In this document: piece after piece, positions 6,449-15,188 of the stretch
Position numbering within the stretch: the first letter of the stretch is position 1
How the letters are laid out: every line of letters starts with the position of its first letter
IMG/VR virus record: IMGVR_UViG_3300044712_000432
Span: 1-46,038 of that record
DNA: 46,038 nucleotides
Source: a virus
Direction: 5' to 3' (one strand)
Notes under the pieces: model-generated
What the model was told of the DNA's origin: nothing
Databases searched by the model: none
What the model saw: the letters and a program-made list of their open reading frames with translations, nothing else
Program-made: the position numbers and the translations under genes

Positions 6449-7945
6449 ATGTCCGAACAGGAGCAACTAAAAGAGCATATTCGTAAATTCCGCGCAGACC
6501 CTTCCCTGTTTGTCGAAAAGGTGTTAGGAGTTCCGCGAGAGATACAGATTGTCAACGGTAAGCCATTCGGCCAGACAGAGCAGCAGAAGCAATTACTTAT
6601 GGCTGTTGCAAAACCTGGGGCGAAGGTAAGCGCAAAAGCTGGTCATGGCGTTGGAAAATCTACTGTTGATGCTTGGCTTGTACTTTGGTTTCTTTGCTGC
6701 TATAAGGATGTAAAAGTACCTTGTACTGCACCATCAGGCCATCAATTAGAGGATGTTCTTTGGGCTGAGATAGCCAAGTGGCATGATAAAATGCATCCTT
6801 GGTTTAAGCAGAGTATTAAGGTTAAGTCAGACAGGGTGGAAGTTGTCGGCATAGAAAAGAATCAATTCGCGGTAGCCCGTACAGCGAGAAGGGAAAACCC
6901 GGACGCATTGCAGGGATTTCATGCTGATAACCTGCTATTTTTGATAGACGAGGCTGCCGGTGTAGATGAAAAGGTATTTGAGGTTGCGCGTGGTGCGCTA
7001 TCAACTCCTTCTGCGAGGGTTGTAATGACCGCTAACCCCACACGGACAACGGGTTATTTTTATCAGTCCCACCATTTAAACCGCGATCATTGGACGCGAC
7101 TGACATTTAGCTGCCTTGATTCCCCCCTTGTTGATCCGTCCTATGCCCAAGAGATAGCGGCAGAATATGGCGAAGATTCGGACATGTATCGTGTCCGTGT
7201 TCTTGGTGAGTTCCCAAACGCTTCTATTATGCAGCTTATACCTAATGACTTGGTTGAAAGGGCCATGAAAGCCAACCCCCGTGAAGATATGTATATTAAT
7301 GCTCCCGTCGTGCTTGGTGTTGATGTGTCATACTTTGGCGATGACAGATGCAGTATATTTAAACGGCAGGGACTAGCGTCCTGGCTGTTGCTTGAAAGCA
7401 AGAACATGGACACTACCCAGCTTGCCACGGCTGTTGCGAGGTTTGAGGATGAACACAATGCCGATGTTGTGAATATAGACCTAACAGGCTGGGGCGCGGG
7501 TGTTGTAGATGCCGGGAGATCATGGAATAGAAACTGGAATGGAATTATGGTCGGCGGTGCTTCCGGTGATCCTGCTTGTTATAATAAACGTGCTGAATGT
7601 TGGTGGAAAGGTCTTCAATGGCTGAAAGATGGAGGATCATTACCTCAGAATACTGACTTGCGGGACGATTTAGTAGGACCGCAGTATTTTTATTCCCGAT
7701 CCACAAATAAAATACAACTTGAACGAAAAGAAGATATGAAAAAACGAGGGCTTGCCTCCCCGGATTTAGGGGATGGGTGGGCTCTTACTTTTGCCGTTCC
7801 TGTTGTCGGTAAAGGTGATGGAGTATACAGGGGTGGTTCCGGTAGACTTCATTTTTCCACAGCCGGAGATAATCCGTTAATGAAACATAACGACGGACGG
7901 CAATTTGCTAATGCGAATTACAGCTTATTTAAAAGGAGGCGTTAA
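6449..7945 (+). CDS. terL: Terminase large subunit
   Basis: A 498-aa packaging motor with both domains. ATPase: Walker A GHGVGKS (65-71), Walker B LLFLIDEAA with D167/E168, motif III TANPT (194-198). RNase H-like nuclease: GVDVSYFGDD (D292), VVNIDLTGWGAG (about D344) and a third acidic site in PDLGDGWA near residue 445. It drives ATP-dependent DNA translocation through the portal and cuts the concatemer. ATG 6449 has a GAGGTG site. Length and motif order are normal for the family. Confidence 0.95.
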   Translation: MSEQEQLKEHIRKFRADPSLFVEKVLGVPREIQIVNGKPFGQTEQQKQLLMAVAKPGAKVSAKAGHGVGKSTVDAWLVLWFLCCYKDVKVPCTAPSGHQLEDVLWAEIAKWHDKMHPWFKQSIKVKSDRVEVVGIEKNQFAVARTARRENPDALQGFHADNLLFLIDEAAGVDEKVFEVARGALSTPSARVVMTANPTRTTGYFYQSHHLNRDHWTRLTFSCLDSPLVDPSYAQEIAAEYGEDSDMYRVRVLGEFPNASIMQLIPNDLVERAMKANPREDMYINAPVVLGVDVSYFGDDRCSIFKRQGLASWLLLESKNMDTTQLATAVARFEDEHNADVVNIDLTGWGAGVVDAGRSWNRNWNGIMVGGASGDPACYNKRAECWWKGLQWLKDGGSLPQNTDLRDDLVGPQYFYSRSTNKIQLERKEDMKKRGLASPDLGDGWALTFAVPVVGKGDGVYRGGSGRLHFSTAGDNPLMKHNDGRQFANANYSLFKRRR

Positions 7946-7946
7946 T

Positions 7947-8204
7947 ATGTGTGGTCCTATATTGGGTGCGCTTGGTGGATTATTAGGCTTAGTCTCATCT
8001 AGAAAAATGTCTGCTCCTTCCGCACAACCTGTATCTGCTTCGCCGTCTGCTGTTGATGTGACAAGCGGAAATGATGCGATTGAAAGCGCAAAAGCGGCAA
8101 AGCAAAAAGCCGCCGCCGCTGCCGGTTTTCAGTCTACCATCAATACATCCTCTTCGGGGGATCAATCAACAGCGACAACTAAAAAGAAAACGTTGTTGGG
8201 TTAG
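7947..8204 (+). CDS. Small MCGP-type structural protein, 85 aa
   Basis: ATG 7947 lies two bases after the terL stop behind AAGGAGGCG. The start MCGPILGALGGLLGLV is a short hydrophobic helix that resembles the start of the gp14-like protein at 18335 (MCGPGVVMGL); the rest is Ala/Ser/Lys-rich and low complexity. Proteins of this kind sit between terminase and portal in T7-like genomes; a virion or membrane role is possible, not shown. Confidence 0.6.
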   Translation: MCGPILGALGGLLGLVSSRKMSAPSAQPVSASPSAVDVTSGNDAIESAKAAKQKAAAAAGFQSTINTSSSGDQSTATTKKKTLLG

Positions 8205-8214
8205 GTGAATTGCT

Positions 8215-9906
8215 ATGGAGAATGAACTTTCTTACATAAATAGACAGCATAAGGACTTGTTTACCGAATTTGACAAACGGAAGCCTATTTTTCAAGAGGT
8301 GCGGGACTATTTGTTTCCGTACCTTGGTTTTTTTGAAGGAGAAGAGGCAAATAGCGGCGACAGACTTGACGAAAAACTTTTGCGTACTATTTCTATCGAA
8401 TATGCCAATATCTTGGCGGCTGGGATGCAATGGGGAATTACCTCTCCTACACGTCCCTGGGTGAAATACCGTATTCATAATTATACGTTGATGCAAAGAG
8501 AGGATGTGCGGCAATGGCTGGAAACTAGGCGTAATATTGTCCTTGATGTGCTGGACAGGTCTAATTTTTATCCTTCAAACCATCAGTTTTATATGGAATT
8601 GGGAGTATTCAATACAGCCGCTATGCTTGTTGAGGAAGACGATGAAACAGCCATAAATTGCCGGACGTTTACCTGTGGTGAATTTGCTATAGGATTGGAC
8701 AAAAAAGGTCGTCCAAACAGGTTCGCAAGGAACATAAAATTAACCCCTTTTCAAATTGTGGAGCAGTTTGGTATTGAAAATGTACCCGATGCCATAAAAA
8801 CAAAGTATAACGCTGGACAATATGACGGATTTTTTGATGTAAAACACCTTATTTGCCCTAACAAAGAGTATAATCCCCAAAAAATGAGTTTCGAGTACAT
8901 GAAATTTACGGATTATTATTGGATGGACGGGCAAATAGAAGGAAAATACCTTCGGAAAAGCGGATTCAACGAATTCCCCGTCATGGTTGAACGCTGGCAG
9001 GTGCGTGGATCGGATATTTACGGTACAGGACCGGGAATATGGTCCCTTGGCGACGCAAAACAGATTCAGCTTATGTGGAAAGATATATGTACTGCCGCAG
9101 AATTAGCCGTAAAGCCGCCCACGATGGCACCTACGGACATTTTAAAGAGCGGTGGCATCAATTTACTACCTGCCGGAGCGAATTACTATAATCCATCCGG
9201 CGCACAAACACCAATACAGCCGGTATTTCAGGTAAATTTTAATATGGACCATGCCGCGAAGATACAGGAAGAGATAGAATCCTGTATCCGTAAACATTTC
9301 AAGGTTGATGTGTTCCAGCTTATCTCCGAATTGAATATGGGAAAAGGGACAAGGACAGCGCGGGAGATCATTGAATTAACCGCAGAAAAAATGTCTCAGA
9401 TGGGGCCGTTATTGGAACGGTTGCAAACAGGATATTTGCCGCAGGTGGTGGAGCGTGTTGACCGTATCTGTGAACGGATGGGGCTATTCCCGCCGCCGCC
9501 GCCAATTTTGGAGCAGTACAACGGTGCAGAAATTAAGGTAGAGTATGTTTCCGTTTTGTCTCAGGCGCAAAAGCAGAATCTTATCACGCCTATTTTAGAC
9601 ACTGTCGGTTCTGTAATTGATATGTCTGTTACTACTCAGTTACCGGAAATATTGGATAAGGTTGATTTCGATAAAGTTACCGATAACCTAGGCATCTTAA
9701 ACGGCATACCGGAGGAAATTATTGTCGATGATGAGCGAGTGCAAGCTATTCGTCAAGCCAGAGCAGAACGACAGGCTATGATAGATGCGGCGGCAATGGG
9801 CGCGAATGTTGCTCAGACCGCAAAAACAGCTTCCCAGGCCGATATGTCCGGCAATAACGCATTAACGCAAGTTCTGGGCGGTCCTAGCGGGGGTATTGTC
9901 CAATGA
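8215..9906 (+). CDS. Portal protein (T7-type head-tail connector)
   Basis: A 563-aa protein with the T7 gp8-type signature: N-terminal FTEFDKRKPIFQEVRDYLFP, then LAAGMQWGITSPTRPWVKY, central SLGDAKQIQLMWKD and AVKPPTMAP, and C-terminal GTRTAREI with FPPPPPIL. A dodecameric ring of this protein forms the DNA channel at the head vertex. Follows terL as usual and overlaps the next gene by ATGA. Confidence 0.93.
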   Translation: MENELSYINRQHKDLFTEFDKRKPIFQEVRDYLFPYLGFFEGEEANSGDRLDEKLLRTISIEYANILAAGMQWGITSPTRPWVKYRIHNYTLMQREDVRQWLETRRNIVLDVLDRSNFYPSNHQFYMELGVFNTAAMLVEEDDETAINCRTFTCGEFAIGLDKKGRPNRFARNIKLTPFQIVEQFGIENVPDAIKTKYNAGQYDGFFDVKHLICPNKEYNPQKMSFEYMKFTDYYWMDGQIEGKYLRKSGFNEFPVMVERWQVRGSDIYGTGPGIWSLGDAKQIQLMWKDICTAAELAVKPPTMAPTDILKSGGINLLPAGANYYNPSGAQTPIQPVFQVNFNMDHAAKIQEEIESCIRKHFKVDVFQLISELNMGKGTRTAREIIELTAEKMSQMGPLLERLQTGYLPQVVERVDRICERMGLFPPPPPILEQYNGAEIKVEYVSVLSQAQKQNLITPILDTVGSVIDMSVTTQLPEILDKVDFDKVTDNLGILNGIPEEIIVDDERVQAIRQARAERQAMIDAAAMGANVAQTAKTASQADMSGNNALTQVLGGPSGGIVQ

Positions 9907-10220
9907 GAGATAAGATAAAGAAGAGACTAGACGAAATAAACCTTGTGGATTTAAGCCATATCCTGCAAACGCCGGAAGGAAGGCGTTTTTTTAATTGGAT
10001 TTTAGAGGCTTGCGGCAGAGATACCCAGGACTTTAAGGGAAACAGTCGGGACGTATTCCTGGCCGGGATGAGGAATGTAGCGGTTATGCTTGTTGCCGCA
10101 GGTAAAGCGTTAGGACTTCAAGGTCTTGATCTAATGCACCAAGCGGAAAAAGAATATATCATTCTGCAAATGGACATAGCGGAAGAAATTAAGAAAAAGG
10201 AAGGAGATAACAATAAATGA
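9903..10220 (+). CDS. Bbp19-like protein, 105 aa
   Basis: The core LQTPEGRRFFNWILEACG followed by FKGNSRDVFLAGMRNVAVML matches Bbp19-type proteins, which lie next to the portal in many podovirus genomes. Coupled by ATGA overlaps to both neighbours. Function in virion assembly is unknown. Confidence 0.75.
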   Translation: MRDKIKKRLDEINLVDLSHILQTPEGRRFFNWILEACGRDTQDFKGNSRDVFLAGMRNVAVMLVAAGKALGLQGLDLMHQAEKEYIILQMDIAEEIKKKEGDNNK

Positions 10221-10636
10221 GTGCGGAGGCGATTAGATACGGAACGGCAACAGGTACACAGCAAGTAACTACTGCGTATCCGTTGCCTGTTAACCTGCCA
10301 AAAGGCACAGTAACAACGGCGCATAGTGCCATCACAGAGACAACCACATCGGCAGAAATAAACTGTGCCGGGTTTAATTCTTTATTGGTTGAGGTTGCTA
10401 TATCTGGTGGGGCCAATAACTGGACATTCTCCCTAACCGGTTGCATGGTAACTGGTGGTACATTTGTTAATCTGTATGAACAAGCCAATACGGGAAGTAT
10501 GGTACAAATGTCCTATCAGTGCAACGCAAGTCGGATGTTCCTATTTAGAGGCATCCCGGACTATGTGAAAGTAGTTGCTACTGAGGATGTAAACGGTTCT
10601 ACAGTCACGGTTAAAGTTCAACCTTTGAATACATAA
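10217..10636 (+). CDS. Beta-rich head protein, 139 aa (possible decoration protein)
   Basis: The sequence is rich in Thr, Val and Gly with alternating hydrophobic residues, as in beta-sandwich decoration proteins ([19 protein letters not shown]). It lies in the head module before the scaffold. No family is recognised with confidence; role inferred from place and composition. Confidence 0.6.
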   Translation: MSAEAIRYGTATGTQQVTTAYPLPVNLPKGTVTTAHSAITETTTSAEINCAGFNSLLVEVAISGGANNWTFSLTGCMVTGGTFVNLYEQANTGSMVQMSYQCNASRMFLFRGIPDYVKVVATEDVNGSTVTVKVQPLNT

Positions 10637-10652
10637 TAAAGGGGGAGATAGT

Positions 10653-10784
10653 ATGCCGTTAAAAAAAGGATCTAGCCAAAAGACTATAGGTTCCAACATA
10701 GCCGAACTCCGCAAGTCTGGCTATCCCGCAAAGCAAGCTGCTGCGATAGCCTATGATAAGGCAGGTAAATCAAAAAAAAAATAG
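10653..10784 (+). CDS. Small basic protein, 43 aa (DUF6496-like)
   Basis: ATG 10653 follows GGGGGAG. The pattern [16 protein letters not shown] then [19 protein letters not shown] matches a small basic protein common in podovirus head modules (KQA-AIA motif). Function unknown; it might bind DNA. Confidence 0.7.
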   Translation: MPLKKGSSQKTIGSNIAELRKSGYPAKQAAAIAYDKAGKSKKK

Positions 10785-10807
10785 AAAGGAGGCGATCCTT
10801 GTCTATG

Positions 10808-10832
10808 CCGGGTTAACACCCCGGTTTTTTTA
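10808..10832 (+). terminator. Terminator or attenuator before the scaffold gene
   Basis: CCGGG/CCCGG stem with a 7-nt loop followed by seven T. An AGGAGG and a tiny TTG-started reading frame (five codons) lead straight into the stem. It could lower or tune read-through into scaffold and capsid genes. Confidence 0.65.
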
Positions 10833-10857
10833 TACCCAAAAATAAGGAGGTTTTCAC

Positions 10858-11493
10858 ATGTCAAATAAAGTTATCGCGGCTCAAGATAACACTGCCGCCG
10901 CAATAATGGAGATGGACTTGCAATTGTTTTCAGACCCTACCCCAGAACCTGCACCGGGACCAACCCCAGAACCTGCGCCAATACCTGAACCTGCTCCCGC
11001 GCCCACTCCGTCGCCGGAGCCAATTCCTGCGCCAGAGCCTACACCAGAACCAACCCCCGGTGCGCCGGAGCAATATGCGGACTTTACTCTGCCGGAAGGT
11101 TTTGACGCTCCCACGGATGACTTCAAAGCCTGGGTAAAAGAGCAGAACATGACCCAGGAAGCGGCACAGTCTGTTGTTGATTTCTACACGCAAAAGATTG
11201 TTCCGCAGCAACAGGCGGCGCATGTCAAGCAGGTTGAAACCTGGGGCAAGGAAAGCGAAACAAAATACGGCAAAGAAGGTATCGAGGCGGCCAACAAAGC
11301 GTTAGGCCGTTTTTCTACGCCCGAATTTAAAGAGTTCCTTGGTCATACAGGGCTAGGAAATCACCCGGAAATGATTGGGATATTCAAGCAAATCAATGAA
11401 AAGATTTCCGAAAGCGGATGGGTTGATGGTCCGCAAAATTCAGAACTGACTATCGCCCAAAAACACTTCCCAAATAGCAAACACAATGTATAA
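10858..11493 (+). CDS. Capsid scaffolding protein, 211 aa
   Basis: After a short N-terminus, residues about 23-75 are a Pro/Glu/Ala linker of TPEPAP-type repeats; residues about 80-210 are helical (LPEGFDAPTDDFKAWVKEQNMT, QKIVPQQQ). This architecture and the position just before the capsid gene are typical of T7-like scaffolds, which guide procapsid assembly and leave before DNA packaging. Strong AAGGAGG site at 10845. Confidence 0.85.
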   Translation: MSNKVIAAQDNTAAAIMEMDLQLFSDPTPEPAPGPTPEPAPIPEPAPAPTPSPEPIPAPEPTPEPTPGAPEQYADFTLPEGFDAPTDDFKAWVKEQNMTQEAAQSVVDFYTQKIVPQQQAAHVKQVETWGKESETKYGKEGIEAANKALGRFSTPEFKEFLGHTGLGNHPEMIGIFKQINEKISESGWVDGPQNSELTIAQKHFPNSKHNV

Positions 11494-11510
11494 AAAGGAG
11501 AGATGATTAA

Positions 11511-12500
11511 ATGGGAGCTATTGGTAACACTTACCCTACTATGATTGATGTGGCGCGGCGGCTTGATCCTAACGGTTCAATCGCTGACATTATCGAGTAT
11601 GTAAACAAAGTAAACCCTATGGTAAATGATGCGCCTACCGTAGAGGGCAATTTACCCACCGGCCACCGTTATACGCGGCGTACTGGTCTGCCTACTGTGG
11701 GGTGGCGCAAGATTAACAGCGGCGTTGTTCCGGGAAAATCGCAAACCGCGCAATACGACGAGGGTTGCGGTATCCTGGAAGCGTATGCCGATGTTGACAA
11801 GAAACTAGCTGACCTTAACGGCAATTCTGCCGCATGGAGGTTGTCCGAAAATTCGGCATATATTGAATCAATGGGACAAGAAGCGGCCAGCACCTTGCTT
11901 TATGGCAATGTGGACGATGACCCGGAAGAGTTTGACGGGTTTATGAATCGCAGTTCTTTAAACGCCCTCGGAGATCAATGTTTAGGCGCAGGAGGCACGA
12001 CTAACCTAGCGTCTATTTTATTGGTCGGCTGGGATCCGAAGAAATGTTCTCTGCTCTATCCAAAAGGTTCTAAGGCTGGCCTGGATTCTGAGGATAAAGG
12101 GCAAGTAACTCTTGGCGATGCCACTAACGGCTATTACGAGGGCTATCGTTCCCACTATGTTTGGGAACTTGGCCTTGTAATCCCCGACCCGCGTTATGTC
12201 GTGCGTATCCCTAATATCGACACTGTTGCGCTGGCGACGTTCAACTCAAACACCGACACTTCTGCAGACCTGTTGCAGTTAATGATTCGTGCCTATAACG
12301 CTATTCACAATATTGACGCTTGTAATCCGGTGTACTACATGAATAAGACCGTAAAAACCTGGCTTGACATCATTGCCAATACCGGAACTAACCGTAATGT
12401 GACCATTGCCTACATCGACGGCAAGCCTGTAACTACGTTCTTTGGTGTACCGGTGAGAAAATGCGATGCCATGCTATCTGCTGAAAGTCAAGTATCTTAA
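11511..12500 (+). CDS. Major capsid protein (GP7 type, HK97 fold)
   Basis: A 329-aa protein. The N-terminal stretch ARRLDPNGSIADIIEYVNK, then NLPTGHRYTRRTGLPTVGWR and GILEAYADVDKKLADLNG, are characteristic of the GP7 family of major capsid proteins seen in many podoviruses. C-terminal VTIAYIDGKPVTTFFGVPVR fits the axial-domain region. It assembles the icosahedral shell with the scaffold upstream and the cement protein downstream. Confidence 0.93.
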   Translation: MGAIGNTYPTMIDVARRLDPNGSIADIIEYVNKVNPMVNDAPTVEGNLPTGHRYTRRTGLPTVGWRKINSGVVPGKSQTAQYDEGCGILEAYADVDKKLADLNGNSAAWRLSENSAYIESMGQEAASTLLYGNVDDDPEEFDGFMNRSSLNALGDQCLGAGGTTNLASILLVGWDPKKCSLLYPKGSKAGLDSEDKGQVTLGDATNGYYEGYRSHYVWELGLVIPDPRYVVRIPNIDTVALATFNSNTDTSADLLQLMIRAYNAIHNIDACNPVYYMNKTVKTWLDIIANTGTNRNVTIAYIDGKPVTTFFGVPVRKCDAMLSAESQVS

Positions 12501-12518
12501 TAAAGGAGGTAATAATAA

Positions 12519-12920
12519 ATGTTTATTGATAACCAATTAATGATGTCCGATGCCCAAAACTTTGCCACGGTTGCAATAGCAACTGCTTCGACCAGTTATA
12601 TTGATATGACTGTCGCCGGGAAAGCCGGTAATCCCTTGTGGATTATCGTAAAAGTTGAAACCGCTTTCATCTGCGCCGGTAGTAATCCCACCCTAACGGT
12701 TGCCATTCAGTCCGACAGTGATTCCGCTTTTGGAACAGCCACTTCTCACTACACCTACAGCACTATTGCGGAAGCTACTTTAGTTGATGAATATGTGATC
12801 GCAAAGGTGCAGGTTCCCGATGATTGCGGTCGCTATCTGCGTGTGTACTATACTCCTTCTGCCGCTTTTGATGCCGGGAAGGTTGACGCTTTTGTGACCA
12901 TGAATCCCGACAGGCTATAG
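12519..12920 (+). CDS. Bbp16-family capsid cement protein, 133 aa
   Basis: Starts MFIDNQLMMSDAQNFAT, matching the start of Bbp16-type cement proteins; the rest is a beta-sandwich pattern (PLWIIVKVETAFICAGSNPTL). It lies directly after the capsid gene. Such proteins bind the outer shell and stabilise it after expansion. Confidence 0.85.
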   Translation: MFIDNQLMMSDAQNFATVAIATASTSYIDMTVAGKAGNPLWIIVKVETAFICAGSNPTLTVAIQSDSDSAFGTATSHYTYSTIAEATLVDEYVIAKVQVPDDCGRYLRVYYTPSAAFDAGKVDAFVTMNPDRL

Positions 12921-12935
12921 GAAGGGGTAATTTGA

Positions 12936-13256
12936 ATGTATATTTGCATTCGGGAATGTTTTGTTAATGGTAGGAGATATGTCCCTAACAATCTCAAAAA
13001 AAATATTGGTGAATTCCCCGGCGTGGACAAACATCCATACTTTAAAGAAATTGCCAATGTTCCTGTAATTCCGGTTATTGATGACTCAGCCGCATTGTCA
13101 GAGTTTACCCCTCCTCTTCCCTTCCAAAAAAAAGTAACCCCTGAAATTCAGCAGGAAATGAAGGAGTTGAAAGAGGGCGGTATGACCGTAAAGGACATAG
13201 CGCAAAAGTTTGATGTTTCCGTATCTACGGTTATGAAGTATACCAAAGAGGAATAG
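12936..13256 (+). CDS. Protein with C-terminal Hin-like HTH, 106 aa
   Basis: The first 80 residues include MYICIRECFVNGRRY and a Pro-rich linker; residues about 79-104 form a resolvase/Hin-type helix-turn-helix (GMTVKDIAQKFDVSVSTVMKY). Similar proteins follow capsid genes in several podoviruses, where their role is unclear. An HTH in a structural cluster is unusual. The stop codon is inside the following hairpin. Confidence 0.6.
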   Translation: MYICIRECFVNGRRYVPNNLKKNIGEFPGVDKHPYFKEIANVPVIPVIDDSAALSEFTPPLPFQKKVTPEIQQEMKELKEGGMTVKDIAQKFDVSVSTVMKYTKEE

Positions 13257-13280
13257 AGGGGAGTTATTCTCCCCCTATTC
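13251..13280 (+). terminator. Strong hairpin between capsid-associated genes
   Basis: GAATAG-AGGGGAG and CTCCCC-CTATTC form a stem of about 12 bp with a short loop, covering the upstream stop codon. There is no T-run after it, so it may be a processing or pausing element rather than a terminator. Confidence 0.5.
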
Positions 13281-13304
13281 CTTAAACAGAAAGGAGAGAA
13301 ATAG

Positions 13305-14354
13305 ATGGCTTTTAATATAAATCTTAATTCCGGGACTATGGAAATAATTAAATTCCTGCGAAATCTTGTCGGCAATGTTACTGCCGGGACTGTAACAGCA
13401 AGTAAGACTGTTACGGTTGATGCCAATAAAGACGTTGGCGATTTCCGTAACCTTGACGCGGTGAATATTGACGTTGGCGCAAGTGGTACGGCTGGCACTG
13501 TGGACGTGTTCCCGACAACTGCGTCCAAGGGTAAAATCATTATCCAATGTGCCGATAATACAACTAACCATAACCTTATTATTACTAATGAGGCGGTAAA
13601 CGGTGCAAACAAAACACATACCATTCCTGCATTGACCGGTTATGCCGCCGTATCTACTGCGGCGTTAACTCTTGCAGAGGTTGATGTACTGGATGGTGTT
13701 ACTCCTGGTACTGTCGCTGCATCCAAAGCCGTTGTTACTGATTCGTCCAGCAGGGTTGATGTTTGGAATGTGGCCGGACTTACCACTATGGGAGCGCAGA
13801 CTTCCTCGGCCCTCTATTTGGGCGCAGGTAACAGTACAACCGCGCTTTCCACATCCACGGCAGATAAGAACTTTGTCGGACTGTATACGAAATCCACGGC
13901 AACAAGCGGGGATTCGCGCGGTATCTATGCTAAGCATTATATTGAAGGTGCTGGCGGCAGCGGCGAAGCATTGCGGGCCTATACGATGGTTACGGCGGCG
14001 GCGGCACAGGCCCACGGCGCGCATATCACCGGACAGCTCGACACAGGCGGTCAGGTGACAGGCCAATTATGCGGCGCAAGGGTAACGGCGGCAACAAATA
14101 CCGGTTTAACCTTGGCTGGCGGTTCTATTGCTGCACTACGGATTGATACCGACCTTAACAGCGCGGTGTCCGGCATGACTGAGTCAACTCTTATTGACAT
14201 TCGGGAGTTGCAGACTAATAAGATGGGATTTTTCCTGACTACATCCGACATGACCGGATGTGTTAAGGGTTCTGCGCCGGGGGCGGCTAACAATGCCTTG
14301 AAAATCAATCTTAACGGCACGGTTGCCTATATCCCGATATGCCCTGAATCTTAG
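13305..14354 (+). CDS. Head fibre/decoration-like structural protein, 349 aa
   Basis: Low-complexity Gly/Thr/Ala/Val protein with two related segments (TVTASKTVTVDANKDVGDFRN near residue 30, TVAASKAVVTDSSSRVD near 140) and the motif LTLAEVDVLDG, recurrent in phage surface and fibre proteins. Residues about 170-340 resemble a trimeric beta domain (GIYAKHYIEGAGGSGEALRAY). Probably a virion surface protein; the exact location is not known. Confidence 0.65.
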   Translation: MAFNINLNSGTMEIIKFLRNLVGNVTAGTVTASKTVTVDANKDVGDFRNLDAVNIDVGASGTAGTVDVFPTTASKGKIIIQCADNTTNHNLIITNEAVNGANKTHTIPALTGYAAVSTAALTLAEVDVLDGVTPGTVAASKAVVTDSSSRVDVWNVAGLTTMGAQTSSALYLGAGNSTTALSTSTADKNFVGLYTKSTATSGDSRGIYAKHYIEGAGGSGEALRAYTMVTAAAAQAHGAHITGQLDTGGQVTGQLCGARVTAATNTGLTLAGGSIAALRIDTDLNSAVSGMTESTLIDIRELQTNKMGFFLTTSDMTGCVKGSAPGAANNALKINLNGTVAYIPICPES

Positions 14355-14362
14355 GAGGTTAA

Positions 14363-14542
14363 ATGAAAGTTACTATTGAACAACGGCGCAACGATCTATG
14401 TGTTGGACTTGTCAACCTGTACGCACAGGAGAAGGAACTGCAAGTCAAATTAGCGCAGGTGCAGGAAAGCATCAAGTGTAATGTCACGGCAATATCCGAA
14501 ATGGAAATTTTATTAAGCGAACAGCAGAAAGTAACCGAGTAA
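14363..14542 (+). CDS. Small coiled-coil protein, 59 aa
   Basis: ATG 14363 follows AGGAGG with ideal spacing. The protein is almost one helix (QEKELQVKLAQVQESI). It may assist assembly of its neighbour; no family recognised. Confidence 0.65.
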   Translation: MKVTIEQRRNDLCVGLVNLYAQEKELQVKLAQVQESIKCNVTAISEMEILLSEQQKVTE

Positions 14543-14547
14543 TGGGG

Positions 14548-14575
14548 GGCGGGACATCCCGCCTCTCTTAATTTT
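14548..14575 (+). terminator. Hairpin before the tail genes
   Basis: Perfect GGCGGG/CCCGCC stem with a 4-nt loop, followed by the imperfect T-rich tail TCTCTTAATTTT. A weak terminator separating head and tail modules. Confidence 0.5.
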
Positions 14576-14589
14576 GTCGGAGGTGTAAC

Positions 14590-15183
14590 ATGATTTCAAA
14601 AACCTCTATTTGTAATTTGGCTTTGTCCCATTTTGGGGGCGGGAAAATTACTTCTCTGGATGACGGAAGCGAAAAAGCCCGTCAACTGGACTTAAATTAT
14701 AATAATTGCTTAGAAACTACTTTGCGGGCTTTCCCCTGGAATTTTGCTCATAAAATAGAGTTGCTTGCTCTTACCGACAATACTACGCCTGGGTGGGAAT
14801 ATGTGTACGAATATCCCGCTAATTGCGTTAATATATTGCGAGTTTGTCCAGAAAGCGATCTTCGCCATAAAGACAAAAAATATCATTCCGAATATATGGT
14901 ATTCTCGGATGGCAATGAAAAATATATTGCTTGCGACGTTGAAGATGTTTACGTGGAATACACGTTGAATGCGACAAACCCCACTCTTTATGATTCTGCC
15001 TTTGTTAAGGCTCTTTCTTATTTATTGGCGGCGGAAGTGTGTAACGCATTAAGCGGAAATGCTCAAAAATCACAAGAAATGATGCAAAAATACGCTCTTG
15101 CCATTGGCGAAGCTCAATTGGCCGGAGCCAACGAGGGTTATGTGCCTATTGAATTGCCTACCTCTTATACGGATGGGAGGTAA
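14590..15183 (+). CDS. Tail tubular protein A / adaptor (T7 gp11-like)
   Basis: A 197-aa protein with the family's start pattern (ICNLALSHFGGGKITSLDDGSEKARQL reads as two typical helices), the LRAFPWNFA motif near residue 46, and YPANCVNILRV. This protein rings the portal and joins the tail nozzle. Its place before the nozzle gene matches T7-like order. Confidence 0.9.
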   Translation: MISKTSICNLALSHFGGGKITSLDDGSEKARQLDLNYNNCLETTLRAFPWNFAHKIELLALTDNTTPGWEYVYEYPANCVNILRVCPESDLRHKDKKYHSEYMVFSDGNEKYIACDVEDVYVEYTLNATNPTLYDSAFVKALSYLLAAEVCNALSGNAQKSQEMMQKYALAIGEAQLAGANEGYVPIELPTSYTDGR

Positions 15184-15188
15184 TTGAT

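Noticed and set aside
10881-11223. Leftward Gly/Ser- and Arg/Trp-rich ORFs
   Set aside because: Antisense to the Pro/Glu/Ala linker of the scaffold gene; repetitive composition explains the open frames.
13148-14320. Several leftward ORFs opposite the head-fibre gene
   Set aside because: Shadows of a Thr/Ala/Gly-rich gene; no start signals.
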